Origin: Rhizobium etli CFN 42
Lineage (GTDB): Bacteria > Pseudomonadota > Alphaproteobacteria > Rhizobiales > Rhizobiaceae
NCBI RefSeq assembly: GCF_000092045.1
Contig: NC_007761.1
Location: 4,287,501-4,351,500, forward strand
Direction of reading: 5' to 3'
DNA: 64,000 nt
Shown: positions 47,910-56,805 of the stretch, in pieces
Layout: the number at the start of each line of letters is the position of its first letter
Numbering within the stretch: the stretch's first letter is position 1
Made by a program: the position numbers and the translations under genes
Notes under the pieces: model-generated
Told to the model about the DNA's origin: nothing
The model's database searches: none
What the model saw: the letters and a program-made list of their open reading frames with translations, nothing else

Positions 47910-49022
47910 ATGACTGCGCGCAATCTTTTCCTGCTGCCGGGTGACGGCATCGGTCCCGAGGCGATGGGCGAAGTCCGCAAGATCATCGCCTATATGAACG
48001 AGGCGATGGATGCCGGTTTCGTCACCGACGAAGGCCTTGTCGGCGGTTGCGCCTACGATGCCCATGGGGCGGCGATCTCGGAAGCCGACATGCAGAAGGC
48101 GCTTGCCGCCGACGCCGTTCTCTTCGGCGCGGTCGGTGGTCCCAAATGGGATAGCGTGCCTTACGAAGTGCGCCCGGAAGCCGGCCTCCTGCGCCTGCGC
48201 AAGGACCTGCAGCTCTTCGCAAACCTGCGTCCCGCCATCTGCTACCCGGCGCTCGCCTCGGCCTCCTCGCTGAAGCCGGAGCTGGTCGAGGGCCTCGACA
48301 TCCTGATCATCCGCGAGCTGACGGGCGGTGTCTATTTCGGCGAGCCGAAGGAGATCATCGACCTCGGCAACGGCCAGAAGCGCGGCATCGACACGCAGGT
48401 CTACGATACCTACGAGATCGAACGCATCGCCGGCGTCGCCTTCGAAATGGCCCGCACACGCCAGAACCGCGTCTGCTCCATGGAAAAGCGCAACGTCATG
48501 AAGTCGGGCGTGCTCTGGAACCAGGTGGTGACCGAAACGCATAAGGCGAAATATTCCGACGTTCAGCTCGAACACATGCTGGCCGATGCCGGCGGCATGC
48601 AGCTCGTGCGTCAGCCCAAGCAGTTCGACGTCATCGTCACCGACAATCTTTTCGGCGACATGCTCTCCGACGTCGCCGCCATGCTGACCGGTTCTCTCGG
48701 CATGCTGCCCTCGGCCTCGCTCGGTGCGCCGGATGGTAAGACCGGCAAGCGCAAGGCGCTCTACGAGCCGGTGCACGGCTCGGCCCCCGACATCGCCGGC
48801 AAGGGCATTGCCAATCCGATCGCCATGATCGCCTCCTTCGCCATGTGCTTGCGTTACTCCTTCAATATGGTCAAGGAAGCCGACGACCTGGAAAAGGCGA
48901 TCGCCAACGTGCTCGACAAGGGCATCCGCACCGGCGACATCATGGCCGACGGCTGCAGGCAGGTCGGCACCGTCGAGATGGGCGAGGCGATCCTCGCCGA
49001 GTTCAAGGCGCTTTCCGCCTGA
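47910..49022 (+). CDS. leuB: 3-isopropylmalate dehydrogenase
   Basis: A 370-residue NAD-dependent oxidative decarboxylase, third step of leucine synthesis. Markers are [48 protein letters not shown] and [18 protein letters not shown]. The ATG at 47910 has AGGAGG just upstream; an in-frame TTG at 47889 includes that site and is rejected. A strong terminator follows. Confidence 0.97.
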   Translation: MTARNLFLLPGDGIGPEAMGEVRKIIAYMNEAMDAGFVTDEGLVGGCAYDAHGAAISEADMQKALAADAVLFGAVGGPKWDSVPYEVRPEAGLLRLRKDLQLFANLRPAICYPALASASSLKPELVEGLDILIIRELTGGVYFGEPKEIIDLGNGQKRGIDTQVYDTYEIERIAGVAFEMARTRQNRVCSMEKRNVMKSGVLWNQVVTETHKAKYSDVQLEHMLADAGGMQLVRQPKQFDVIVTDNLFGDMLSDVAAMLTGSLGMLPSASLGAPDGKTGKRKALYEPVHGSAPDIAGKGIANPIAMIASFAMCLRYSFNMVKEADDLEKAIANVLDKGIRTGDIMADGCRQVGTVEMGEAILAEFKALSA

Positions 49023-49045
49023 TATATTTCACGTGAAACAATGCC

Positions 49046-49077
49046 GCCCTCCGCGTCACGCGTGCGGAGGGCTTTTT
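49046..49077 (+). terminator. Rho-independent terminator after leuB
   Basis: GCCCTCCGC (49046-49054) pairs perfectly with GCGGAGGGC (49064-49072), followed by TTTTT. It overlaps an upstream in-frame extension of the PAP2 gene, supporting that gene's later start. Confidence 0.93.
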
Positions 49078-49196
49078 CATGTGAGGCCGAGCAGCCGCAA
49101 CCGGGTCGGTCGAAATATCCGAAACGGGCTATTCTCAGCCACAATCTCGTGTATTTTGCGCCGAATTTTAACCCGGCAAATCGAACGGACGACAGG

Positions 49197-49949
49197 ATGC
49201 GGGCATTTTGGGCTTCCCTTGATAGGCGCTGGCGCCGCGGCAGCGTTGGCATGCCGCCCTTGCGCTGGCAGGCCTGCCTCTTCATCACCATCAATGCCGT
49301 GGCTCTTTCCATGCTGCTCTTCGATGCCCCGGTCGGCGCCAGCGAACGCCCTGCGGCGGTGAAGGAGCTCGGCGAGCTGCTGACCGGCTTCGGCGATTCC
49401 GCCTGGCTAATCTGCATCAGCATTCTGCTCTTCTTTCAGGGCAAGGCGGGTTACAAGCTTTTGAAGACGGCGCGCTCCAAGGCGCAGGCGCTTTATGTCA
49501 GCTGGATCGGCGCCTATCTCTTCACGACAGTCGTCTTCTCCGGACTTCTCGCCAATCTCCTGAAACGGGCGATTGGAAGGGCGCGTCCCGATCACTTCCA
49601 CGATTACGGCATGTTTTCTTTCACGCCCTTTTCGGGCCATGCCGCTTTTGAAAGTTTTCCCTCCGGCCATTCCACAACCGTCGGCGCCTTCTTCGCCGCC
49701 TTTGCGCTTCTGTTTCCGCGCTACCGTGTTGCCTTTATCGCCTGCGCCATCTGGCTCGGCATGACACGTGTCATGGTCGGCGCCCATTATCCGAGCGACG
49801 TCATCGCCGGTCTTGCCTTCGGCGGCTGGTTTTCGCTGCTAACGGCGATCGTCTATGCCCGTTGTGGCCTGCTCTTCAAACTGGCGCCGGATGGCTGGCC
49901 ACTCGCAAAACGCCTTTTCCCCGACATCGAAAAGCCCGGCGCCTTGTGA
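49197..49949 (+). CDS. PAP2-family membrane phosphatase
   Basis: A 250-residue membrane protein with five or six helices and the three PAP2 motifs: KRAIGRARP, FPSGHS and TRVMVGAHYPSD, carrying the catalytic His residues. Members remove phosphate from lipids such as undecaprenyl diphosphate, phosphatidate or lipid A. In rhizobia, lipid A phosphatases (LpxE/LpxF type) belong to this superfamily, but the substrate here is not determined. The ATG at 49197 gives the normal membrane start; longer versions would cross the leuB terminator. The stop lies inside the next terminator stem. Confidence 0.82.
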   Translation: MRAFWASLDRRWRRGSVGMPPLRWQACLFITINAVALSMLLFDAPVGASERPAAVKELGELLTGFGDSAWLICISILLFFQGKAGYKLLKTARSKAQALYVSWIGAYLFTTVVFSGLLANLLKRAIGRARPDHFHDYGMFSFTPFSGHAAFESFPSGHSTTVGAFFAAFALLFPRYRVAFIACAIWLGMTRVMVGAHYPSDVIAGLAFGGWFSLLTAIVYARCGLLFKLAPDGWPLAKRLFPDIEKPGAL

Positions 49950-49964
49950 GCGCCGGGCCTTTTT
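49934..49964 (+). terminator. Terminator overlapping the end of the PAP2 gene
   Basis: GCCCGGCGC (49934-49942), a seven-base loop that contains the stop codon, GCGCCGGGC (49950-49958), then CTTTTT. It is compact and strong. Confidence 0.9.
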
Positions 49965-49990
49965 CGAGTTTCTCAAGCTCGATCGCGTAA

Positions 49991-51877
49991 TCAATCCAGG
50001 GCGTGGATATCCCTGTTCTTCGTCTCCGGCAGGAAGATCACGCCGATGACAAGGGTGATCGCCGCAAAGACGATCGGGTACCAGAGACCGTAATAGATAT
50101 CGCCTGCGGCAGCGCTCATCGCGAAGGCCGTCGCCGGCAGCAGACCGCCGAACCAGCCGTTGCCGATGTGATAGGGCAGCGACATGCCGGTATAGCGGAT
50201 ACGGGTCGGGAAGAGCTCGACCAGAAGGGCTGCAATCGGGCCGTAGACCATCGTCACATAGAGGACGAGGACGAAGAGAATCGCAACCGTGCCAACCCAG
50301 TTGACGCGGGCGGGGTCGGCGACCATGGCGAAGGTGCCGCCATTGGCGATGTTGTAGACCGCCATGTCGGTGACGCCATTGGCTTCGTCCGCCGTCAGCA
50401 GCTTGCCTTCGACCAGCTTGGCTGCCGGCATGATTTCCTTCTCGCCGGTGCGTACGGCCTCGGCATTGAGCGCAAGTTCCGGATTGGCGGCGATAAAGGC
50501 ATCGAGCTTGGCATCCGGCACCTTGGCGACGCCGCGCTTCAGCGGGTAGCCGGCATCGTGAAGAGCAATGTTGACGCCCTTTTCGAAAGCGGCGGTCATG
50601 CCCTTCGCCTTGTCGCCGGCGGCAGCGGCGTCGAAGCTCGGGACCGTCGCGTTACCGACCTTCACCGTCGCCGGCTGTCCGGCGGGGCCGGGCACGACGT
50701 CATAAGGCACCGAGTTCTTTGTCAGGAACGCCGTCGCCACGTCGCAGGAGCTGGTGAACTTCGCCGTGCCCGTCGGGTTGAACTGGAACTTGCAGTCCGC
50801 CGGATCGGCCGTAACTGTTGCACGGATCGAGGCCTGCGCTTCGGCAAGTGCCGGGTTTGCCGTCCAGGTCATCGCCTTGAACAGCGGATTATAGGTCACC
50901 GCCGCGATGAGAAGGCCCGCCATGATGATCGGCTTGCGGCCGATCTTGTCGGAAAGGCCGCCGAAGATGACGAAGAATGGCGTGCCGAGGAAGAGCGCAA
51001 TAGCGACCATGACATTGGCCGAGAATAGGTCGACCTTCAGCACGTTCTGCAGGAAGAACAGCGCATAGAACTGGCCGCCATACCAGACGACCGCCTGGCC
51101 CATGGTGGCACCGAGAAGCGCGATGAGTGCGATCTTGGCGTTCTTCCACTGCCCGAAAGCTTCGGTCAGCGGCGCCTTGGAGCCCTTGCCTTCCGCCTTC
51201 ATGCGCTGGAACGCCGGCGATTCGTTCATCTTCAGGCGAATCCAGACGGAAATACCGAGCAGGACGACCGAGACCAGGAACGGGATGCGCCAGCCCCAGG
51301 CGGCGAATTGAGCCGGAGCCATTAGCGACTGAACGAGAATGATGACGATCAGCGACAGGAACAGGCCGAGCGTTGCCGTCGTCTGAATCCATGAGGTGAA
51401 ATAGCCGCGCCGGCCGTTCGGCGCATGTTCGGCGACATAGGTTGCCGCACCACCATATTCACCGCCGAGCGCCAATCCCTGCAGCAGGCGCAGGCCGATC
51501 AGGATGATCGGGGCTGCGATGCCGATGCTGGCGGCTCCCGGCAGGATACCGACGAGAAAAGTCGACATGCCCATGATCAGGATCGTCACCAGGAAGGTGT
51601 ATTTGCGGCCGACGAGATCACCGAGACGGCCGAACACCAGCGCACCGAAGGGGCGCACCAGGAAGCCGGCGGCAAAGGCGAGCAGCGTGAAGATGTTGCG
51701 CGTCGCCTCGGGATATTGGGTGAAGTAGGTCGCGCCGATATAGGTGGCGAGCGAACCGTAGAGATAGAAATCATACCATTCGAAAACGGTACCGAGCGAA
51801 GAGGCGAAGATGACCTTCTTCTCCTCGCCCGTCATCGGACCGGCCTTCGTGCCGTCGATGCTTGCGACATTTGCCAT
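49991..51877 (-). CDS. MFS transporter (metabolite:H+ symporter type) with a large inserted domain
   Basis: A 628-residue major-facilitator protein of the ProP/ShiA-like metabolite:H+ symporter family. Early markers are FEWYDFYLYG, GRLGDLVGRKYTF, LRLLQGLALGGEYGGAATYVAEH and, in the second half, GGLSDKIGRKP. About 190 residues (335-525) are inserted between helices in the C-terminal half: a hydrophilic, Ala/Lys-rich stretch with two Cys (362 and 378) that is probably periplasmic. Usual relatives are about 430-550 residues. GGAGG sits seven bases before the ATG at 51877. The substrate is unknown; shikimate, dicarboxylates or betaines are options. Confidence 0.85.
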   Translation of the reverse strand: MANVASIDGTKAGPMTGEEKKVIFASSLGTVFEWYDFYLYGSLATYIGATYFTQYPEATRNIFTLLAFAAGFLVRPFGALVFGRLGDLVGRKYTFLVTILIMGMSTFLVGILPGAASIGIAAPIILIGLRLLQGLALGGEYGGAATYVAEHAPNGRRGYFTSWIQTTATLGLFLSLIVIILVQSLMAPAQFAAWGWRIPFLVSVVLLGISVWIRLKMNESPAFQRMKAEGKGSKAPLTEAFGQWKNAKIALIALLGATMGQAVVWYGGQFYALFFLQNVLKVDLFSANVMVAIALFLGTPFFVIFGGLSDKIGRKPIIMAGLLIAAVTYNPLFKAMTWTANPALAEAQASIRATVTADPADCKFQFNPTGTAKFTSSCDVATAFLTKNSVPYDVVPGPAGQPATVKVGNATVPSFDAAAAGDKAKGMTAAFEKGVNIALHDAGYPLKRGVAKVPDAKLDAFIAANPELALNAEAVRTGEKEIMPAAKLVEGKLLTADEANGVTDMAVYNIANGGTFAMVADPARVNWVGTVAILFVLVLYVTMVYGPIAALLVELFPTRIRYTGMSLPYHIGNGWFGGLLPATAFAMSAAAGDIYYGLWYPIVFAAITLVIGVIFLPETKNRDIHALD

Positions 51878-52118
51878 TGTCTGTCCTCCACAGAGTGATG
51901 AGCAACGCGCGCGGCCTACTCTCCTCAAAGCATACCCCCGCGACACGCCTGACGAGAGTGTGCCAGAAAAGACAGTCCGCAAAGAGAGATGCTTTGGGAT
52001 TATGACTTTAGTCTAACGAGCGCGCGTTCCATCACTCGCATCGGAGCGCGGCTCAGCCCTCCTGCCGGGTGATGACATCTGGCGGCGGGACGGTTTCAGC
52101 CGGTTGCGAAGGGGCCTG

Positions 52119-53390
52119 CTACGCCCTCAGCGCCTGCGCCGGCGATTGCCGGTAGGCAAGCACCGCCGGCAATGCGGCGAGAATGCCGGCAAAGGCAAGC
52201 AACACTCCCATAAGCCCGGCATCTTCCCGGGCGAAGCCAACCGGCATGGCGATGCCGCTGGTCTGGGAGAGCAAGCCGGACAAGGTCAGCGCCGCGGCGA
52301 AACCGAGTGCAAACCCAAGCGCTATGCCGACTGCCACCAGGAAGAAGAATTCAAGGAAGACGATGCCGAAGATCGCGCCGCGCGGGGCGCCGAAGGCTCT
52401 GAGCGCACCGATCTGGCGACGGCGCTGGCCGATATGGATGACTGTGACCAGCACCAGCGACGCCGCGACGAGAGCTTGTGCGCCGGAAGCGACCGCAACA
52501 AGGATTTGCTTGGCATCGCCAAGCGTGGCGTAAAGACTGGTTAGCACCTCGCCGGGGAAGACGGCGATGGTGTTGCCGTTGCGATAGTCCTGGCGGAGCT
52601 TATAGGCGTCGGCGATCGTTTTCGGCTTGACGAGGATCGCCGGAAGGCCTGGAGCATCTGCGGCCCAGGTCTCGTTCAGCGTCGCATCCGGATCGAGCGC
52701 GCCGTGTTGACCATGCTCGTCATGCTCGGCGCCGGCATGATCATGATCGCCTTCGGTCTCCTCGGCGCCATCCGCATGCTCCTCTGCTTCCAGCCCGTGA
52801 ATGTGCCAGACCGCCTGAATGGGAACGAGAATCGCCCGATCCCAGGCACTATCCGTCGGCCGCAAGCGGCCGACGACATTGTAGGCGAGTTCGGTATGGG
52901 TTTCGCCCCCTTCTTCCGCCGAACCATGCATCGGCTTGATTTCATCGCCGAGCGAAAGCCTGACCGCGGAGCCGATCACTGCCTCCCCCTCATGCGTGAA
53001 AGCCTTGCCTTCAGCAAAGTCGCCGGACAGCTTGTTCGACATTTTTGTCGTCGTGCCGACCATCGGGTAGCCGGAGAAGGAATCGCCGAAGCCGATCGGC
53101 GCCGCCCAGTCGACCCGGGGATCGGTGGCAAGTCTTGCCAGCACCTCGCCCGGCATCAGCGGCAGGGGCGAGGGCTGCAGGAAGACGGAGGAGAGCACGA
53201 GCTGCGTCTCGCTGCCGCCGGCGCCGATGACGAGGTCGAACTTATCGGCGGCGCGCGCGCTGCCGAGGCGAAGCGCCCGCTCCTGCAGGACCACGGAGAC
53301 GCCGAGCGCGGTCGCAAACGCCACAAGGAGCACGACAACCAGCGATCCCGCCCACAGGCGGCGAAGATCGGCGCAAATGAAGCGGATCAT
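52119..53390 (-). CDS. FtsX/MacB-type ABC permease with histidine-rich loop
   Basis: A 423-residue permease with one N-terminal helix (about 13-34), a large extracytoplasmic domain and three C-terminal helices typical of FtsX-like permeases (from AVASGAQALVAASLVL). The periplasmic domain contains a His/Glu/Asp-rich stretch at residues 196-229 with eight His (196, 198, 205, 216, 218, 223, 226, 229), suggesting divalent-metal binding. It is coupled to the ATPase gene by ATGA. Similar ABC cassettes are zinc-starvation responsive in Pseudomonas (PA4063-PA4066 type), so zinc handling is plausible. I saw no Zur site, so this is inference. Confidence 0.8.
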   Translation of the reverse strand: MIRFICADLRRLWAGSLVVVLLVAFATALGVSVVLQERALRLGSARAADKFDLVIGAGGSETQLVLSSVFLQPSPLPLMPGEVLARLATDPRVDWAAPIGFGDSFSGYPMVGTTTKMSNKLSGDFAEGKAFTHEGEAVIGSAVRLSLGDEIKPMHGSAEEGGETHTELAYNVVGRLRPTDSAWDRAILVPIQAVWHIHGLEAEEHADGAEETEGDHDHAGAEHDEHGQHGALDPDATLNETWAADAPGLPAILVKPKTIADAYKLRQDYRNGNTIAVFPGEVLTSLYATLGDAKQILVAVASGAQALVAASLVLVTVIHIGQRRRQIGALRAFGAPRGAIFGIVFLEFFFLVAVGIALGFALGFAAALTLSGLLSQTSGIAMPVGFAREDAGLMGVLLAFAGILAALPAVLAYRQSPAQALRA

Positions 53391-54088
53391 GCGGCCTCCC
53401 CCGCAGCGGTAATGGCATCCTTGCTGATTCGACCGGAGCTGAGCGTGATGCGCCGGTCGAGACGGCCGGCGAGCCGCTGATCGTGGGAAACGATGATCAG
53501 CGTGCTGCCTTCGGCATTGGCAAGATCGAGGATGAGATCGCCGACGGCCTCGCCGCTTTCGGCGTCGAGGCTTGCAGTCGGCTCGTCGGCGATGATGACG
53601 CCGGGTTTGCGCAGCAGCGCGCGGGCGATCGCCACCCGCTGCATCTCGCCGCGCGACATGGTCTCGATCTTCTGGCCGGGACGGCAAAGTTCGACCGTGT
53701 TCAAAAGCGCATGCGCCCGCTCAATGGCGGCGGCCGTGGCGGCGCCGGCAAGCCGGGCGGGCAGAAGCACGTTTTCAAGTGCTGACAGACCTGGGAAAAG
53801 ATGAAACTCCTGCATGACAAGGCCGATATTGGCGGCGCGGAACCGGTCGCGCCGGCTTTCGGAAAAGCCGGCAATATCCTCACCGTTCCAGCGGATCTGG
53901 CCCTGCCGCGTCCGCTCCAGACCGGTGACGACATTGACGAAGGTGCTCTTGCCGGAGCCTGATGCTCCCATGATGGCGACCCTGCTGCCGGCCTCGATCG
54001 ACAGGCGGCCGATCGCCAGCGCCGGCGAGGCGAGCCCCGGGAAGGTGACATCAAGGTTTTCGATATCGAGCGCGAGCATCGGGTTCAC
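53387..54088 (-). CDS. ABC ATPase (LolD/MacB-type)
   Basis: A 233-residue ATPase partner of the FtsX-type permease. Walker A is GASGSGKST; the signature is MSRGEMQRVAIARALL, with SRGE in place of the usual SGGQ; Walker B is GVIIADEPTASLD; the switch is VSHD. GTG at 54088 or ATG at 54079 are both possible starts. It overlaps both neighbours by four bases, so all three genes form one translationally coupled operon. This subtype usually drives mechanotransmission or lipoprotein/substrate release rather than import. Confidence 0.88.
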   Translation of the reverse strand: MNPMLALDIENLDVTFPGLASPALAIGRLSIEAGSRVAIMGASGSGKSTFVNVVTGLERTRQGQIRWNGEDIAGFSESRRDRFRAANIGLVMQEFHLFPGLSALENVLLPARLAGAATAAAIERAHALLNTVELCRPGQKIETMSRGEMQRVAIARALLRKPGVIIADEPTASLDAESGEAVGDLILDLANAEGSTLIIVSHDQRLAGRLDRRITLSSGRISKDAITAAGEAA

Positions 54089-54546
54089 ACGGCGAAATAT
54101 TCGGCCTGGCGGATGCGCAGCAGGCTGACGAAACCGGTTTCCGGATCCGTCCAGGAACCATATTCCAGCGTGCCGCGCACTTCGATCGTCTGGCGCGGCT
54201 GCACGAAGGTCTGCTTCTCCCCGAGATAGACGACGACGATATTGTCAGGCCAGTCCGCATCGGAAGAGCAGAAGGGGCAGAGCGACATCGGCACTTCGGT
54301 GAGCACGAAGAACTGCGCCTCGGCCTTCAGCGGCGGCGCCATGAAGCCCTTCATGCTGATTTCCTGGCCGGCGAGGCGCTTGACCTTATCGGAGAACTCA
54401 AGACCGAGCACGCCGAACTTGCCATAGAGCTCGTCGAAGGAGAGCAAAGCGCCGGCGGCACGAACGGCGTGAGCGGTGAAGGGGAGCGCAACGGCAGCGC
54501 CGATCAGCCGGCGGCGGCTGAGATACAGCGAAGAGAATATGTCCAT
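54085..54546 (-). CDS. Tat-exported protein with CxxC motif, partner of the ABC cassette
   Basis: A 153-residue exported protein. The N-terminus SRRRLIGAAVALPFTAHAV has a twin-arginine pattern (SRR at 10-12) and a hydrophobic core. The mature part contains MSLCPFCSSDADWPDN with Cys90 and Cys93, and a C-terminal beta-rich portion (IEVRGTLEYGSW). Similar proteins accompany the MacB-like ATPase/permease pairs. The CxxC could bind metal or be redox-active. Function not established. GGAGG lies before the ATG at 54546. Confidence 0.75.
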   Translation of the reverse strand: MDIFSSLYLSRRRLIGAAVALPFTAHAVRAAGALLSFDELYGKFGVLGLEFSDKVKRLAGQEISMKGFMAPPLKAEAQFFVLTEVPMSLCPFCSSDADWPDNIVVVYLGEKQTFVQPRQTIEVRGTLEYGSWTDPETGFVSLLRIRQAEYFAV

Positions 54547-54559
54547 GGCGACCTCCAGG

Positions 54560-54588
54560 AAACAAATCCCGGCCGGTGAACGGCCGGG
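54560..54588 (-). terminator. Hairpin between phoA and the ABC cassette
   Basis: On the minus strand CCCGGCCG, five-base loop, CGGCCGGG, then ATTTGTTT. It is a moderately strong terminator that would separate alkaline phosphatase from the downstream Tat/ABC operon. Confidence 0.6.
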
Positions 54589-54639
54589 ACCATGATCGAC
54601 GAAAGACGCAAGGCCGGCAAGCGGCCTTGCGTCTAGAGA

Positions 54640-56394
54640 TCAGTTCGTTTGCTTGGCGCCGAGGGCGAAGGTGTCGGCGAGCACGCGATAGACGTCGCTC
54701 TGTTCCATATAACCATGGAAGCCTTCGGCACCCGGACCGGCCGACTGCAGGACGACGTCATCGACGGCATGAACGCCGCTCTCGCTGCTCTTCGGCAGAT
54801 TGCCCTGGACGAAGACGGCGCCGGGAACATCCTTATACTGTTCGTTGGCGACATATTCCTTCTTCTCGTTCTGGACAGCCGGAACGAAAGGACCGTCGAG
54901 CTTCGGACGGAACGTCTCATAATGATCCGGGCCGTTGTTGGCACTGAGGAATAGGCGGCGGCTGACGTCGACCTTGTCGGGATAACCGTCGCCATTTTCA
55001 TCCTTGTAGTTCGGAAAGCCGGCTTCGGCATAGGTGCCGACCTTTTCGCGCATCTCCGTGCCGGGCTTCTCGTCGTCGACGGTGCCGATGATCGAAACGC
55101 CATGGGTGTGGTCGCCGGTGACGACGATCAGCGTATCCGGATGCGCCTTCTGGAATTCGCGGGCGAGGCCGATCGCCTTGTCGAATTCGATGGTGTCGAT
55201 GACGGCGCGATCCCAATCGAGCGGATGTGACATCTTGTCGATTGAGGAACCTTCAACCATCAGGAAGAAGCCGTCAGGATTCTTCGAGAGGCGATCGAGC
55301 GCAACCTTGGTCATCTCGACGAGACCCGGCTGGTTCGGGAACTTCTCGACGGTGCCCTTCTTCAGGAATTCGCGATCAAGCGTGACGTCCATGTTGCCGG
55401 TGTGGAAGAGACCGAGGAGATTTCCGTCAGCCGATGCATTGGCTGCAAGCTCGTTCTTGTCGGTCGCGAGCTTGTAGCCGGCATCCTGGAACAGCTTGAT
55501 GTAATCCTGGTTGTCCTTGCGCTTGGAACCGGCGACTTCCTTGCCGAGGAAATAGGCCGAGCCGCCGCCGAGAATGACTTCCGGCTTCACCTCGAGCAGC
55601 ATGCCGACTATGTCGGCCTTTTCGTTGCGGCTGCGGGTATGGGAAACGACCGCAGCCGGCGTCGCATCCTCGATTTCGGACGTCGCGACAATGCCGATCG
55701 ACTTCTTCGTCGTGCGGCGAACGGCCTCGCCAAAGGTTTCGACGCGCGGGTCGTCGAGTGCGGCCGGTGTCCGGTCCGCATAGACGCCGAGCGCGTTAAC
55801 GGCCGTCTTGTGCCCCGTCATGAAGGCCGACATGGTGTTGGCCGAGTCCGTGGCAACGGCATTCGTCGCTGACGCGCCGATGAAAGCCATATGATCGAGA
55901 TCGTCCATGTTCAGGCGGCCGTTCGCTTTGCCCTCGGTCATGCCTTTGGACATGATGCGGGCGGCGGTGCGATGCGCGACGGAAAGGCCGTCGCCGAGCA
56001 GGAAGATAATGTTCTTGGCCTTCGGCTGAGCGGCTGTTTCGTAAACGTCCCAGGTGACCGACTTCGTCTCATCGCCTGCGGAGACCTCGATCTTGTAGGC
56101 GCCGGGTGCGGAGATCTTCAGGCCGCGGAGCAGAAGAGCGGAACCGAGGGCCTTGTCTTCCTTGCCTTTTTCCAGCTCGATGAACTGTGCTTCGCCCCCA
56201 AGGACAGTCTTGTAATCCTGACCGTTGACCGTGACCTTCACATCTTCCGGCTTGACCTGCTTGTTGAGCTCGACCTTGAAATCGAATGGGGAGCCGGCAA
56301 GGATCGTCGCGCGATCAAGCGGATAGACTGTCGTCGCCTGAGCGGCGCCCGCGAGGATGGTAGTGGCCGCAAAGGCGGCGAGAAGCATACGCAT
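54640..56394 (-). CDS. phoA: Alkaline phosphatase
   Basis: A 584-residue periplasmic alkaline phosphatase with a signal peptide ending near AAQA (about residue 20). An extra N-terminal beta domain (about 25-120) precedes the catalytic fold. Catalytic markers are IIFLLGDGLSVAH (metal Asp), ATDSANTMSAFMTGHKT (Ser nucleophile), DGFFLMVEGSSIDKMSH and VTGDHTHG. An insert with DENGDGYPD resembles a calcium loop. It hydrolyses phosphate monoesters. A PHO box about 60 bases upstream predicts PhoB induction under phosphate limitation. It is longer than E. coli PhoA (471 residues). Confidence 0.93.
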   Translation of the reverse strand: MRMLLAAFAATTILAGAAQATTVYPLDRATILAGSPFDFKVELNKQVKPEDVKVTVNGQDYKTVLGGEAQFIELEKGKEDKALGSALLLRGLKISAPGAYKIEVSAGDETKSVTWDVYETAAQPKAKNIIFLLGDGLSVAHRTAARIMSKGMTEGKANGRLNMDDLDHMAFIGASATNAVATDSANTMSAFMTGHKTAVNALGVYADRTPAALDDPRVETFGEAVRRTTKKSIGIVATSEIEDATPAAVVSHTRSRNEKADIVGMLLEVKPEVILGGGSAYFLGKEVAGSKRKDNQDYIKLFQDAGYKLATDKNELAANASADGNLLGLFHTGNMDVTLDREFLKKGTVEKFPNQPGLVEMTKVALDRLSKNPDGFFLMVEGSSIDKMSHPLDWDRAVIDTIEFDKAIGLAREFQKAHPDTLIVVTGDHTHGVSIIGTVDDEKPGTEMREKVGTYAEAGFPNYKDENGDGYPDKVDVSRRLFLSANNGPDHYETFRPKLDGPFVPAVQNEKKEYVANEQYKDVPGAVFVQGNLPKSSESGVHAVDDVVLQSAGPGAEGFHGYMEQSDVYRVLADTFALGAKQTN

Positions 56395-56451
56395 GGAAAC
56401 CCCCCGTTTTCGTTGCAGACATTAACAACCGGGTTGGGATATCTCCCGGGC

Positions 56452-56469
56452 ATGACAGCGGCATGACAA
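56452..56469 (-). promoter_or_regulatory. PHO box upstream of phoA
   Basis: On the minus strand TTGTCAT-GCCG-CTGTCAT: two 7-base repeats 11 bases apart, matching the PhoB consensus CTGTCAT-N4-CTGTCAT. It lies 58 bases before the phoA start. Confidence 0.88.
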
Positions 56470-56523
56470 AACACCCGGGCTTGCGGCTGCCCCTTTTGAC
56501 CTGCTGTCTGCTCACGCAAAAAC

Positions 56524-56551
56524 CTTGACTCCTGTGGAAAACCTTCTAAGA
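56524..56551 (+). promoter_or_regulatory. Probable asd promoter
   Basis: CTTGAC (56524-56529), 16-base spacer, CTAAGA (56546-56551), close to the rhizobial CTTGAC-N17-CTATAT pattern. Predicted start near 56558, giving a 250-base leader before asd that carries the small Lys/Thr peptide. The -10 is the same as that proposed for leuB. Confidence 0.6.
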
Positions 56552-56574
56552 GCAACAGCGGAAAAGGAATCTCC

Positions 56575-56694
56575 ATGGTTCGCGACGAACACGCCATTGC
56601 CGCATGCGATGACCGGGCACGGGTTGCCGGGGTGGATATTGCCGTTCCGGTTTCTTCCAAAACCAAGGCCAAAACAACGACGAAAACCGTCTGA
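56575..56694 (+). CDS. Candidate Lys/Thr-rich leader peptide of asd (39 residues)
   Basis: ATG at 56575 with AAGGA seven bases upstream, 17 bases after the predicted transcription start. The frame encodes 39 residues ending KTKAKTTTKTV. In codons 29-38, nine of ten are Lys or Thr (AAA ACC AAG GCC AAA ACA then ACG ACG AAA ACC). Asd supplies the branch leading to Lys, Thr and Met, so this is the composition expected of an attenuation leader peptide. The 28-residue N-terminal part (VRDEHAIAACDDRARVAGVD and onward) resembles nothing I know. It is longer than classic leader peptides. Role inferred. Confidence 0.55.
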   Translation: MVRDEHAIAACDDRARVAGVDIAVPVSSKTKAKTTTKTV

Positions 56695-56768
56695 CGTCTC
56701 TGGCCTGCCGCTCTCTCCCCGGCTCGGCTGGGGACAGGAAGACGCGAACCGTCGCGCCTTTCCCCTCA
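56695..56768 (+). promoter_or_regulatory. Candidate attenuator hairpins in the asd leader
   Basis: Structure A pairs CGTCT (56695-56699), CCTG (56704-56707) and CCCCGGC (56717-56723) with GCTGGGG (56727-56733), CAGG (56735-56738) and AGACG (56740-56744). Structure B pairs GACG (56741-56744) with CGTC (56750-56753), followed by GCGCCTTTCCCC. A and B share AGACG, so they exclude each other. A ribosome at the peptide stop would mask CGTCT and favour B. The T tract after B is weak, so the effect may be on translation rather than termination. Confidence 0.4.
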
Positions 56769-56805
56769 CCGGACAAGAGGAGAGAAGAGAAAGAGAGCTT
56801 GAGAA

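Noticed and set aside
54547..54640. Zur box before the His-rich ABC cassette
   Set aside because: Looked for an AT-rich ATGTTATA-type dyad; only the terminator-like hairpin is present.
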